Positions 27,536 to 36,300 are shown, numbered from the stretch's first letter. The stretch is DNA of 64,000 bases from Rhizobium sp. 16-449-1b (GCF_017741935.1 NZ_JAGHMH010000026.1:124001-188000); one strand, 5' to 3'. Notes: generated by a model from the letters alone, not told the origin. Made by a program: numbers and translations.

Positions 27536-27859
27536 GATCCGGACGAGGCCCCGCTCGCCAAGGCGGGGCCAAGCGGCCGAATAGAGAAGCCGGGAGCGGG
27601 CATCGAGCCCGCTTCCGGCTTTCCTGGTGCCATGCGGAACCGGAAATGTCTGCTCATAGCGCTCCAGTATGCCGTGCCGGCATGGCGGCCTCAAGGACGA
27701 GCGGTCAACCCCCAATTTTGCCTCCGCTTCGGTTCCCGCCGCTCCAACAAAATCGGCTCCCCCACTCGCCGCCGCTGGCGGTCGCGTTCGCGATCCCTGA
27801 CCCCGCCATCCCGTCCCGCCCCGCGTCGTCGTCTTTCACGAACTCAAGGAGATGAGACG
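27536..27859. other. Leader with nested inverted repeats (element A)
   Basis: Contains the terminator-like stem GGCCCCGC / GCGGGGCC (27547-27570) and, at 27687-27804, leader element A. Element A has the inner arms CCAATTTT (27712-27719) and AAAATCGG (27749-27756), flanked by C-runs, and ends CCCTGACCCC about 55 bases before the next ATG. No gene seen. Confidence 0.5.
27547..27570 (+). terminator. Terminator of DUF736 copy 2
   Basis: 8-bp stem GGCCCCGC / GCGGGGCC with loop TCGCCAAG, just after the stop codon; no T-run. Confidence 0.6.
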
Positions 27860-28024
27860 ATGACGATCGAACAGCACATCGAGGAACTGCGTGCCGAACT
27901 GAGGAACGCATGGGGCGCGGCCGAGCGGCGTCAAATCGAGGCGGAGCTCCAACTCGCCGAGGCCGATCTGGCCGTCATGCTTGCCGAACAGGAGGGCGCC
28001 GTCGAAGCCGAGCCGCCATTCTGA
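27860..28024 (+). CDS. Small acidic coiled-coil protein, 54 residues
   Basis: MTIEQHIEELRAELRNAWGA followed by AERRQIEAELQLAEADLAVM and ending EAEPPF. AAGGAG lies 8 bases upstream of the ATG. Almost entirely helical with heptad-like spacing. No family recognised. It belongs to the series of short plus-strand genes each with its own long leader. Confidence 0.65.
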   Translation: MTIEQHIEELRAELRNAWGAAERRQIEAELQLAEADLAVMLAEQEGAVEAEPPF

Positions 28025-28345
28025 GCGGCTCGTTCCTCCTGTTATTTGAGCCGGTCCGCCGGCTCGACCGGCCTCCCGGCTGTCAGGGATTTCACCCCTC
28101 AACGCTCCCCCCGGCTCCCGCCGGAGACGGTCGCGTCCCCTACGGGTCCGCGGGTCTCTTCTCTCTATGACCTCCCATTCTACTCCAGCAAATCCGGCGT
28201 CAAGGACGGCGCGGTCTCCCCCAATTTTTCCGCCGCCAGGCTCTGGAAAAATCGGTTCCCCCGCTTGCGAGCCGCGTCCCGCGGTCCTTGACCCCTCTTT
28301 GCTACAGAGTGGCCGATCTCCGTCATCAACGAAGGAGATCACATC
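28025..28345. promoter_or_regulatory. Leader with nested inverted repeats (element B)
   Basis: 321 bases without a gene. Element B spans 28196-28295. The outer arms GTCAAGGAC (28199-28207) and GTCCTTGAC (28284-28292) are perfectly complementary. The inner arms CCAATTTTT (28221-28229) and AAAAATCGG (28247-28255) are complementary with one mismatch. It ends about 51 bases before the next ATG and contains a TTGACC -35-like box. It is closely similar to element A. Confidence 0.6.
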
Positions 28346-28837
28346 ATGACAACCGATCAGAACATCATGCTCTACGCCAAGCTTTCAGGCTTCCGTCTCG
28401 TCGTCCTCGCAAACCGCATCGGTTGCGACAGCGAATTCTCGCGAGCGCTCCACGATCGCCTGATCAAAGGACTGGAGGCAGCAATTGGCTGCGTGCGGAT
28501 CATCATGGCGCTGGAGCGGAGCGTTCTCACCGGAGGCGAGGAGTTCGCCGACTATCAGTTGGAGGGGGAGGCCGAGATATTCGGGCGCTTTACTATCAAC
28601 TTGCTGGACGATCTCGAATTCGATTTCGACACGCATGAATATCGCATCAACGGCGGCGATTGGGCCATCGCTTTGACGGCGGACTATACCGGCGTTGATA
28701 TCGACTATCCGGAGCTGATCGCGCTCACTGACGACGAACTCGGCTCACTTGCGCCGATCATCACGGCGATCACGCGGGAAACCGGCACCCCGGTAAATGC
28801 GTCCCGTATCAGCTACGACGATCACGCAGAATCATAA
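28346..28837 (+). CDS. Conserved hypothetical protein, 163 residues
   Basis: GAAGGAG precedes the ATG. It begins MTTDQNIMLYAKLSGFRLVV and contains FADYQLEGEAEIFGRFTINL and DTHEYRINGGDWAIALTADY; the second half is acidic. No membrane segment or catalytic motif seen. Not recognised. Confidence 0.65.
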   Translation: MTTDQNIMLYAKLSGFRLVVLANRIGCDSEFSRALHDRLIKGLEAAIGCVRIIMALERSVLTGGEEFADYQLEGEAEIFGRFTINLLDDLEFDFDTHEYRINGGDWAIALTADYTGVDIDYPELIALTDDELGSLAPIITAITRETGTPVNASRISYDDHAES

Positions 28838-29156
28838 TCAGTCTTGCGGTGCAGTTTCATCCGAGGGGCGGCGAGAGCCGCCTCTCAATAGGGATGTCGA
28901 GGAGGCATCGCGATCGTAGCGATGGCGACCAGTTGAGCCTCTTCCTTTCGATCCTGCTGTCATCTCTCATCGGGGATGTTGCAGCCCGTTCGTCACGACG
29001 CAACCTGCCGCCGCCAGAATTTTCCCCACAGCACTGCTGCTCCTCGCGGATCAAAATTCAGTCGCCGGCAAGTCCTCCACATTCGTTTCGGTGCGTCCCT
29101 CCTTTCCGGTCTGCCGACTATCCCCGCGATGACCGCAATTCGAAAGGAGAAACAAC
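28838..29156. other. 319-base leader region (element C)
   Basis: No gene on the plus strand. It contains complementary arms GAATTTT (about 29019-29025) and AAAATTC (about 29053-29059) around a CCCC-rich centre, resembling the inner part of elements A and B but about 100 bases from the next start. Confidence 0.4.
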
Positions 29157-29621
29157 ATGCAACAGCTCGCTCAATTCCTCGCCGCCACCGGCCGTCGGCT
29201 CCGTACTCTCTGCAAGGTGATCAGCCACTTCTTCCGCAAGGGCAAGCTCGGCTTGAAGCTCGTGATCAAGATCCCCTTCTTCGTCGAGATCGAAGTGTCC
29301 CTCGAGACCGACTGGGACCGGCGTCGCTGAAACGCCCTCTTGGCCCGCTTCGGCGGGCCTTTCCCAATTTGCCACAGAGGCGCGCGGGCGGTAACCGCGT
29401 TTGCGCTTTTGTCGAAGCAGATCGAGAAACAGTTCGACAGCTTCCTCTTCCCGCCCGAAATGATGGACCATCATTTGACCCTTCGCGCCAATGCGGCCCC
29501 ACTTCCTGAGTAGGCAAACATCGCCAAAGAGGTTCGGTTCGATCGACATGGCGTAGTAGCGTGCCATGTTCTTCGCGACATCCGTGCGTTCGACATAGAG
29601 ATGGTAGGGTTGCGCGATCAT
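29118..29621 (-). CDS. WGR-domain protein
   Basis: 167 residues from ATG 29621. The N-terminal 80 residues form a WGR domain: MIAQPYHLYVERTDVAKNMA, RYYAMSIEPNLFG and CLLRKWGRIGAKGQMMVHHF with the signature WGR. WGR domains bind nucleic acid ends in PARPs and bacterial relatives. After about residue 80 (YRPRAS) the frame continues antisense through the terminator and coding region of the plus-strand gene at 29157. The C-terminal half may therefore be accidental or genuinely overlapping. It lies downstream of the SNase-like gene on the same strand. Confidence 0.65.
   Translation of the reverse strand: MIAQPYHLYVERTDVAKNMARYYAMSIEPNLFGDVCLLRKWGRIGAKGQMMVHHFGREEEAVELFLDLLRQKRKRGYRPRASVANWERPAEAGQEGVSATPVPVGLEGHFDLDEEGDLDHELQAELALAEEVADHLAESTEPTAGGGEELSELLHVVSPFELRSSRG
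29157..29330 (+). CDS. Small protein, 57 residues, amphipathic/basic
   Basis: MQQLAQFLAATGRRLRTLCK continues VISHFFRKGKLGLKLVIKIP and FFVEIEVSLETDWDRRR. AAAGGAG lies 7 bases before the ATG and a perfect terminator hairpin follows 11 bases after the stop, so the gene is well delimited despite its size. No family recognised; the middle is basic and hydrophobic, possibly membrane-associated. Confidence 0.65.
   Translation: MQQLAQFLAATGRRLRTLCKVISHFFRKGKLGLKLVIKIPFFVEIEVSLETDWDRRR
29342..29359 (+). terminator. TTCG-loop terminator
   Basis: Perfect 7-bp stem GGCCCGC / GCGGGCC with the stable TTCG tetraloop, followed by TTTCCC. It ends the 57-residue gene. Confidence 0.75.
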
Positions 29622-29820
29622 GAGATCAGAATCGCCGATCGCGGGAATCGCGTCCAACGACACTTTTGAATCGGTCGGGGTGGATCGATTCACATCGGTG
29701 ATGAAATCGGAAATGTCATGACAGGCTTGGGCGGGACGCCTTCGGCGCACGGCTCTATTCGCGGTGCTCACGGAGCCCGCACACGATCTCCGCCCCATGG
29801 TGACGATCCTCTCGCGGCTC

Positions 29821-30402
29821 TCAGCCGCACCATCCATGTCGAGCGCCGTCCCAGCGCCGGGCGAGGCCCTCGTTGACGAGGGTGTCTCCAAGCGAGCGCC
29901 CTGCCCGCGTCACGGTACGGAGCTTGCGGCCATACTTGTCTTCGTCGCACAACCCGGCTGAAAGCGAAAACTTGCCAGCATTGAGCAGCGCCCGCAGGCG
30001 TGCTTTCGCGGCCTCGCCCTTGATCCTTTCCGCCTCGCAGCGCGGCGGGCTGAGTTCCGGCGTGTCGATATCCGCGATGCGGATTTTCTCTCCCTCGAAC
30101 CAGAACGTATCGCCGTCGACGATGCAGTTCACATGGCGATCTGCACCGCAGAATGAAAATGCCGCTGACGATGAATCCGCTGTTGGTGTGTTGGCCGCAG
30201 TCACAAACCCAGAAAGCTTATTAATACCCCCGAAGGCAAGCCAGCCTCCCGCAGCAATGACCATGGCGCAGACGATCGCGATCAGGGGTTTGCGCGGGCG
30301 GCTCGGTCCCGATCGGGGTGACTTCCCCTGCCAGCGATGTCGATCGTTCCTGCTGCCGGACTTCCTCGGCTTTCTGAACGGAACCACATTCGATTTCGTC
30401 AC
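29821..30402 (-). CDS. Membrane-anchored thermonuclease-family (SNase-like) protein
   Basis: 193 residues from a GTG at 30402 with GGAGAGG just upstream; a TTG at 30462 is an alternative start. A basic N-terminal region is followed by one membrane segment or signal anchor (about residues 39-57, LIAIVCAMVIAAGGWLAFGG). The C-terminal SNase fold contains CIVDGDTFWFEGEKIRIADI, DTPELSPPRCEAE and DEDKYGRKLRTV. The Arg and Asp/Glu residues of the SNase active site appear present. Such exported nucleases are frequent beside rhizobial traG genes. Role unknown. Confidence 0.82.
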   Translation of the reverse strand: MTKSNVVPFRKPRKSGSRNDRHRWQGKSPRSGPSRPRKPLIAIVCAMVIAAGGWLAFGGINKLSGFVTAANTPTADSSSAAFSFCGADRHVNCIVDGDTFWFEGEKIRIADIDTPELSPPRCEAERIKGEAAKARLRALLNAGKFSLSAGLCDEDKYGRKLRTVTRAGRSLGDTLVNEGLARRWDGARHGWCG

Positions 30403-30624
30403 CTCGGTCCTCTCCTGTATTCCCCAACTTATCGGCTTCGGTTCATCCGCGTTTATGAGCAAGCGTGCTATCAGACGGTGTGCGGGAGCGGGGCGCGGTC
30501 GGTCCCGCCTCCCCTTCGGGCCTCTTTGTTGAGGCTCCTGCGGCTGCGCTATTTCCCGCTCCTCGCACGACGAGAATTCCCGAAATCCCGCCCTTTCGTG
30601 CGACGCTGATTTCTCCGATACTCT

Positions 30625-32601
30625 TCATTTTTCTGGATCGACCTTGCTCGCTGCTCTGCGCGCCGGCTCGATCAGAGGGGCTTCGGGTGGGCTTCCAAGC
30701 TTGTGAAACCTGTTCGTGCCAACACAAGCTTTCATGTCGTCGCGCCGAAACCAGATCGCGCGGCCGCATCGAAGCGGCGCGTTCCCCGCCGTGAAGACGA
30801 TCTGTTCGTCAGCGCGCATGCGAAGGACTTCGTGCGGCTGGATCAACGGTCGTGCGGCCAACTGCTTCGACCGCGTCCGCGACGATCCTTTCATCTGCGA
30901 ACTTCGGCTGACCTGGTCGATCTCGGCCGTCGTCATGCCGCAGCGACGCGAGATGTAATCCGCGGTTTCCGTATCGTTGATCGCCGCGAAACTGATCCAG
31001 CTCGCGCTCTCGAACCACTTGCTCGCGGCATCGCGGCCGCCGTAGGTTTCCCGCATCTGGCCGATTGACTGGTAGATCATGAGAAGCGTGATGCCATACT
31101 TCCGGCCGGCGTCGCGCGCGGTCTCCAGGATCCGCATGTAGCCAAGGCGGGCAACCTCATCGAGGAGGAACAGTGCTCTGCCCTTCATCAAACCATCGCG
31201 GTTATAAATTGCATTGAGGAACGAGCCGATGATGACGCGTGCGAGGCCCGCATGCGTCTCCAGGGTCTTGAGATCGATGTTGATGAAGACGTCGGTGTTT
31301 CCATCGGCAAGATCCCCCGTCGAAAACGTCTTGCCCGAAACCAGCGCGGCGTAGTTCGGATAGGACAGCCAGTGGGTTTCCTTGATGGCATTCGCATAGA
31401 CGCCGGAGAAGGTTTCAGGCGTCATGTTCACGAAGGCCGCGACGTTCTCCTTTACGAAATCCGAGTCCGAATTGTCGTAGATTTCCTGCAGGCGTTGGCG
31501 CAACTGCGGTTCAGGTTCGGAAAGATTGGCGCGGACCTGGCGAAGCGTCTGGTTCTCCTTCTCAGTATGTCCGGAAAGGCAAACGTCGGCGATCATCGCC
31601 GTCAACAACTGCAAGGCCGAGGCCCGGAAGAAGTCGTCGCGCACACCGCGCGTACCGCCGCTATCGCTCATGATCCATGAGGCAACGGATGCGATATCCT
31701 CTTCCTTGGTGCCGCCGAATTGCCCGATCCAATCCAGCGCATTGAATCCGGTTTCCGGCTTCTTCGGATCGAGGACGAACAGGTCTCGGTCCGCGCTGGT
31801 GCGATGGGCCGACACCATTGGGGCAACCTCATTCGACGGGTCGAGGACGATCAGCGAGGCGCCCCATTTGAGCGCCGTCGGGATCGTCACCGATGTCGTC
31901 TTGAAACCGCCGGAACCAGCGAACACGATGCCATGCGACGAACCGAACGAACCGTCGAAGCATAAGAGCGGTGACTTACCACCGGCACCCCATGTGTCGG
32001 GATCATCGGCGCGAAACGCGCGCGTCCCTACGCTGTCCTTGTCGACGCGATATCGCTCGCCGACGACGATACCGCCGCCCTCCGCAAACAGGCCCGTCGC
32101 CTCCTGCATTTTCATCCAGTCGGCCTCTCCATGCAGCGCCCGCTTGCCGCGTATGCGTTTGGGCTCGGCACTGGCGAAGGCCGCGTTGCCGACGAGCGCA
32201 ACGCGGAGGGCGAAGCAGGCAGAAAGCGCTGCAGCTGCCGCTCCGATCAGCGTCGCCGGATCGAGATAGGAGAGGAGCGACTTGCCGACCGGAACCTGGT
32301 TCGCGAATGCCGACAGCCTGATCGCCTCGCGAACGATGGCGACAATGATCGTCGCTAGCCCTCCGGCGGCGACGCCCCATCCTGCCGTCTTGATCCTGAT
32401 CGCGCCGGCGCTCGCGAACAGCAACACGATGCCGATGACCGCCGCGGCGACATAAGGCAGGGCAATGCCGGCGCGGCCGAGCGTCTGTCGAGCAGCCTCC
32501 GTCTTTCCGAAGCCGGACAGCCAGTGTTCGATCCCGGTCAATCCGATCACGACCAGGATCATCAGCACGACAGGCGCCATGAAAAGAATGATCCTATTCA
32601 T
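30625..32601 (-). CDS. traG: Type IV coupling protein TraG (VirD4 family)
   Basis: 658 residues from the ATG at 32601, which overlaps traD by 8 bases. N-terminal membrane segments lie at about 5-25 and 50-75, with a third at about 90-120. The ATPase core has a P-loop in GIVFAGSGGFKTTSVTIPT and the Walker B stretch ALFLLDEVARLGYM. LDPSNEVAPMV follows the P-loop as in VirD4/TraG. It docks the TraA-bound transfer strand to the Trb channel and pumps it out. Gene order traC-traD-traG matches Ti plasmids. Confidence 0.95.
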   Translation of the reverse strand: MNRIILFMAPVVLMILVVIGLTGIEHWLSGFGKTEAARQTLGRAGIALPYVAAAVIGIVLLFASAGAIRIKTAGWGVAAGGLATIIVAIVREAIRLSAFANQVPVGKSLLSYLDPATLIGAAAAALSACFALRVALVGNAAFASAEPKRIRGKRALHGEADWMKMQEATGLFAEGGGIVVGERYRVDKDSVGTRAFRADDPDTWGAGGKSPLLCFDGSFGSSHGIVFAGSGGFKTTSVTIPTALKWGASLIVLDPSNEVAPMVSAHRTSADRDLFVLDPKKPETGFNALDWIGQFGGTKEEDIASVASWIMSDSGGTRGVRDDFFRASALQLLTAMIADVCLSGHTEKENQTLRQVRANLSEPEPQLRQRLQEIYDNSDSDFVKENVAAFVNMTPETFSGVYANAIKETHWLSYPNYAALVSGKTFSTGDLADGNTDVFINIDLKTLETHAGLARVIIGSFLNAIYNRDGLMKGRALFLLDEVARLGYMRILETARDAGRKYGITLLMIYQSIGQMRETYGGRDAASKWFESASWISFAAINDTETADYISRRCGMTTAEIDQVSRSSQMKGSSRTRSKQLAARPLIQPHEVLRMRADEQIVFTAGNAPLRCGRAIWFRRDDMKACVGTNRFHKLGSPPEAPLIEPARRAASKVDPEK

Positions 32602-32809
32602 CGCTGTTGCCAAAGGCCCCCGCGCCGATCGCCAGCAGCCGCGGCCGTTCGGTCTCATCTGCTTTGAGGCGCTGGCTCAAATCGATGAGCGCGCCCAGCA
32701 GCAGCGCCCGTTTCTCGTATCGAAGGCCCGCTTTGACGATCAGACCGCCGAGCTCGATCTTTTCCCGCGTGTCCTTCTTGCGGGCGTCGGATGTGGTCGT
32801 GCGCGCCAT
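32594..32809 (-). CDS. traD: Conjugal transfer protein TraD
   Basis: 71 residues, the length of Ti-plasmid TraD. It begins MARTTTSDARKKDTREKIEL and continues GGLIVKAGLRYEKRALLLGA. A small basic protein encoded between traC and traG, overlapping traG by 8 bases and starting 4 bases after traC. Accessory to relaxosome or coupling-protein function. Confidence 0.92.
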   Translation of the reverse strand: MARTTTSDARKKDTREKIELGGLIVKAGLRYEKRALLLGALIDLSQRLKADETERPRLLAIGAGAFGNSDE

Positions 32810-32813
32810 CCGC

Positions 32814-33110
32814 TCAAGCCTCAGCAGTCCCGCCCGCAGCCGCGCCAGTCGCGTTCTGCGTGGACGGTGCCCTGCTTTCGCCTGCGCCTGCTCCCCTCTT
32901 TCCTCCGGTCGTACGAACCTCGCCTCCGCGAAACCGTTTCGCCAGGTCCTCGAAGGCCGCCTGCAGCTCTGCCTCGTCGACCTCGATCTCGCCAAGTCCG
33001 GCCTTGAGGGCGATCCGGCCGATGCGCTCGGCCTCACGGGTCTCGGCGATCTTTAGCTGCTCCTGGAGTTTGGCGATTTCGTCGCGGATCTTGGAGGATG
33101 GCCTTTTCAT
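32814..33110 (-). CDS. traC: Conjugal transfer protein TraC
   Basis: 98 residues as in Ti plasmids: MKRPSSKIRDEIAKLQEQLK then IAETREAERIGRIALKAGLG and EVDEAELQAAFEDLAKRF. A helical relaxosome accessory protein expected to bind oriT. First gene of traCDG, divergent from traAFBH across oriT. The start is preferred over upstream ATG/GTGs because it matches the family N-terminus. Confidence 0.92.
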   Translation of the reverse strand: MKRPSSKIRDEIAKLQEQLKIAETREAERIGRIALKAGLGEIEVDEAELQAAFEDLAKRFRGGEVRTTGGKRGAGAGESRAPSTQNATGAAAGGTAEA

Positions 33111-33364
33111 TCCGTACGTCTCCTTTGGGTTGGAAAGCTTGTCTTTCGAACCCAGTTTCCCGGAGGAGCGTGCGGAACGCACTACTGTGAATCCTACAAT
33201 CGCCAAAGCGCCAGCTTTGGTGAATGATCCCGGCCGTTCCGAAGGAGCGGATCCGAAGGGCGCAATTATACGTCGCTGACGCGACGTTCTGCTTTTTGCC
33301 CCTGGCGGGGCCTTCCGCTTCCGACGAACCTGTTGATTTCGTTCGCAACCGGGAAAGAATTGCT
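33111..33364. promoter_or_regulatory. traC-traA intergenic region: divergent promoters with dyads
   Basis: Contains perfect inverted repeats GTGCG-GAA-CGCAC (33170-33182) and CCAAAGC-GCCA-GCTTTGG (33203-33220), and the oriT core. On Ti plasmids a single TraR box in this interval drives both tra operons; the first dyad is a possible equivalent here. Confidence 0.6.
33254..33287 (-). other. oriT: oriT core, Q-type nick region
   Basis: Read on the minus strand: inverted repeat ACGTCGC-GTCA-GCGACGT (33287-33270) followed by ATAATTGCGCCCTTC. The TAATTGCG/CCCT stretch matches the IncQ/Ti nick consensus (TAAxTGCG/CCCT), with the dyad on the 5' side as in RSF1010. Nicking is predicted between the bases opposite 33261 and 33260. 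The 5' end would be led towards traC and lower coordinates. The exact nick position is by analogy. Confidence 0.85.
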
Positions 33365-36300
33365 GTGGCCGTCCCCCATTTCTCCGTCAGCGTTGTCGCC
33401 CGCGGCTCCGGCCGCAGCGCCGTGCTGTCGGCGGCCTACCGGCACTGCGCCAAGATGGAGTTCGAGCGCGAGGCTCGAACGATCGACTACACTCGCAAGC
33501 ACGGATTACTGCACGAAGAGTTCGTTATTCCCGCAGACGCTCCCGAATGGCTGCGAACGATGATCGCGGATCGTTCGGTCGCCGGTGCTTCCGAAGCCTT
33601 CTGGAACAAGGTCGAAGATTTCGAGAAGCGCTCCGATGCGCAGCTTGCCAAGGACGTCACCATTGCTCTGCCGATCGAACTGAGCGCTCAGCAGAATATC
33701 GCGCTCGTGCGGGATTTCGTCGAACGGCACATCACGTCGAACGGCATGGTGGCCGACTGGGTCTATCATGACGCGCCGGGCAACCCGCACGTTCATCTGA
33801 TGACAACCTTGCGGCCGCTGACCGAAGACGGTTTCGGCGCCAAGAAGGTCGCGCTGCTTGGACCGGACGGCAATCCGATCCGCAACGATGCCGGCAAGAT
33901 CGTCTATGAGCTCTGGGCTGGAGGCATCGACGATTTCAACGCGTTTCGCGACGGATGGTTTGCCTGCCAGAACAGGCATCTGGCGCTGGCCGGTCTCGAC
34001 CTTCGCGTCGACGGCCGCTCCTTCGAAAAGCAGGGGATCGATCTCGAACCGACCATCCACCTTGGCGTCGGGACCAAAGCGATCGAGCGGAAAGCCGATG
34101 TTGCTACGAAGCCGGTCGAGCTCGAGCGCATCGAACTGCAGGATGCGCGCAGAGCCGAAAACGCGAGACGGATCGACCGGAGCCCAAAACTCGTCATCGA
34201 CCTGATCACGCGTGAGAAGAGCGTCTTCGACGAGCGTGATGTCGCCAAGATCCTGCATCGTTATATCGACGATCCCGCCCTGTTCCAAAGCCTCATGGTC
34301 CGGATCATCCTGCATCCCGACACGTTCCGCCTTGAGCGCGAGCGGATCGACTTTGCCACTGGTTCCAGATTGCCCGCCAAATACACGACGCGGGAAATGA
34401 TCCGGCTGGAAGCGCAGATGGCCAATCGCGCCGTCTGGCTATCGCAACGGTCGTCACATGGCGTGCGGGATCCGGTGCTCGCCGCGACTTTTGCCCGTCA
34501 TGACCGCCTGTCGGATGAGCAGAGAACTGCGATCGAGCACGTCGCGGGAGCCGAGCGGATTGCCTCGGTGATCGGCCGCGCCGGCGCCGGTAAGACGACG
34601 ATGATGAAGGCGGCACGCGAAGCCTGGGAGGCGGCCGGCTATCGGGTCGTCGGTGGCGCACTTGCCGGCAAGGCGGCCGAAGGGCTGGAGAAAGAAGCGG
34701 GAATCCCTTCTCGGACACTTTCGTCCTGGGAGCTTCGCTGGAATGCGGGAAGAAACCAGCTCGACAGCAAGACGGTCTTCGTTCTGGACGAGGCCGGCAT
34801 GGTGTCGTCGCGGCAGATGGCGCTGTTCGTCGAAGCGGTGACGAAGGCCGGCGCCAAGCTCGTTCTCATCGGCGATCCCGAACAGCTCCAACCGATCGAA
34901 GCAGGCGCCGCGTTTCGGGCGATTTCCGATCGCATTGGGTATGCGGAACTCGAAACCATCTATCGCCAGCGCCAGCAATGGATGCGCGATGCCTCGCTCG
35001 ACCTGGCGCGCGGCAACGTCGGCAAGGCAGTCGACGCCTACCGTGCCAATGGCAAGGTGATCGGGTGGGATCTGAAGGCCGACGCCGTCGACAACCTCAT
35101 CGCCGCCTGGGACCGCGATTACGATCCGGCGAAGACGTCGCTGATCCTGGCTCATTTGCGCAGGGACGTTCGCATGCTCAACCAGATGGCGCGCATCAAA
35201 CTCATCGAGCGCGGGGTTCTCGACAAGGGAGCTATGTTCAAGACGGCGGACGGCGATCGCAATTTTGCCGTGGGCGACCAGATCGTGTTCCTCAAGAACG
35301 AAGGATCGCTCGGCGTCAAGAATGGCATGTTGGCCAAGGTCGTTGAGACCGGGCCGGGCCGCATCGTCGCGCAGGTTGGCGATGGCGAGCTTGCGCGCCA
35401 GGTGCTGGTGGAACAACGCTTCTACAACAACCTCGATTATGGCTATGCCACGACGATCCATAAAAGCCAGGGCGCCACGGTCGATCGGGTCAAGGTGCTG
35501 GGTTCTCTTTCTCTTGATCGCCACCTCACCTATGTCGCCATGACTCGTCATCGTGAGGACCTGGCCGTCTATTACGGCCGAAGATCCTTCGCCAAGGCCG
35601 GCGGCTTGATCCCAGTCCTCTCGCGCAGGAACGCCAAGGAAACGACCCTCGATTACGCTGGTGGTCCCTTCTACCATCAGGCCCTTCGCTTCGCCGAGGC
35701 TCGAGGTCTCAATCTCGTCAACGTGGCCCGCACGCTCCTCCGCGATCGGCTGGAATGGACGGTTGGGCAAAAGCAAAAGCTCATCGATCTTGGTGCGCGG
35801 CTGGCCGCGGTCGCCGCCAAGCTCGGGCTCATCATCGGCTCTGTGAAATCCCCAATTCATGACACTGTCAGGAAGGCAAGACCCATGGTTTCCGGCATCA
35901 CCACCTTCGCAAAATCAATCGACCAGGCGGTGGAGGACAAGGTCACAGCCGATCCCGGTTTGAAGAAACAGTGGGAGGAGGTTTCGACCCGTTTCCACCT
36001 CGTCTACGCGCAGCCGGGAATCGCGTTCAAGGCGATCAACGTCGACGCACTGCTGAAGGATGGAGCGGTGGCGAATGCCACCATCGGCAGGATCCGCGAT
36101 CAACCGGAAAGCTTCGGCGCCTTGAAAGGCAAGACCGGTCTACTGGCAAGCGGCACTGACAAGCAGGCGCGGGCAACAGCGCTGACCAACGCGCCGGCTC
36201 TGGCTCGAAATCTGGAACGCTATCTGCGCCAGCGTGCAGAGGCGGAGCGCAAATATGAGGTCGAGGAACGCGCCGTCCGTCTGAAGGTGTCCATCGATAT

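Larger units (their letters stand above)
26911..27570 (+). repeat. Direct repeat copy 2 (leader + DUF736 gene + terminator)
   Basis: Counterpart of 25027-25614. It is about 70 bases longer because of two insertions in the leader. One is a 9-bp-armed hairpin CCCCACTCG...CGAGTGGGG (about 27009-27032); the other is CCCCA...TGGGG (about 27111-27135). Both are followed by GGGGACCCCGG. Confidence 0.85.

Noticed and set aside
33111..33364. Canonical 18-base Ti TraR box
   Set aside because: The exact Ti palindrome is absent; only the shorter dyad at 33170-33182 was kept, as a low-confidence candidate.
34454..35860. 468-residue open frame antisense to traA
   Set aside because: TraA motifs are on the plus strand; the antisense frame has no ribosome site or family signature.
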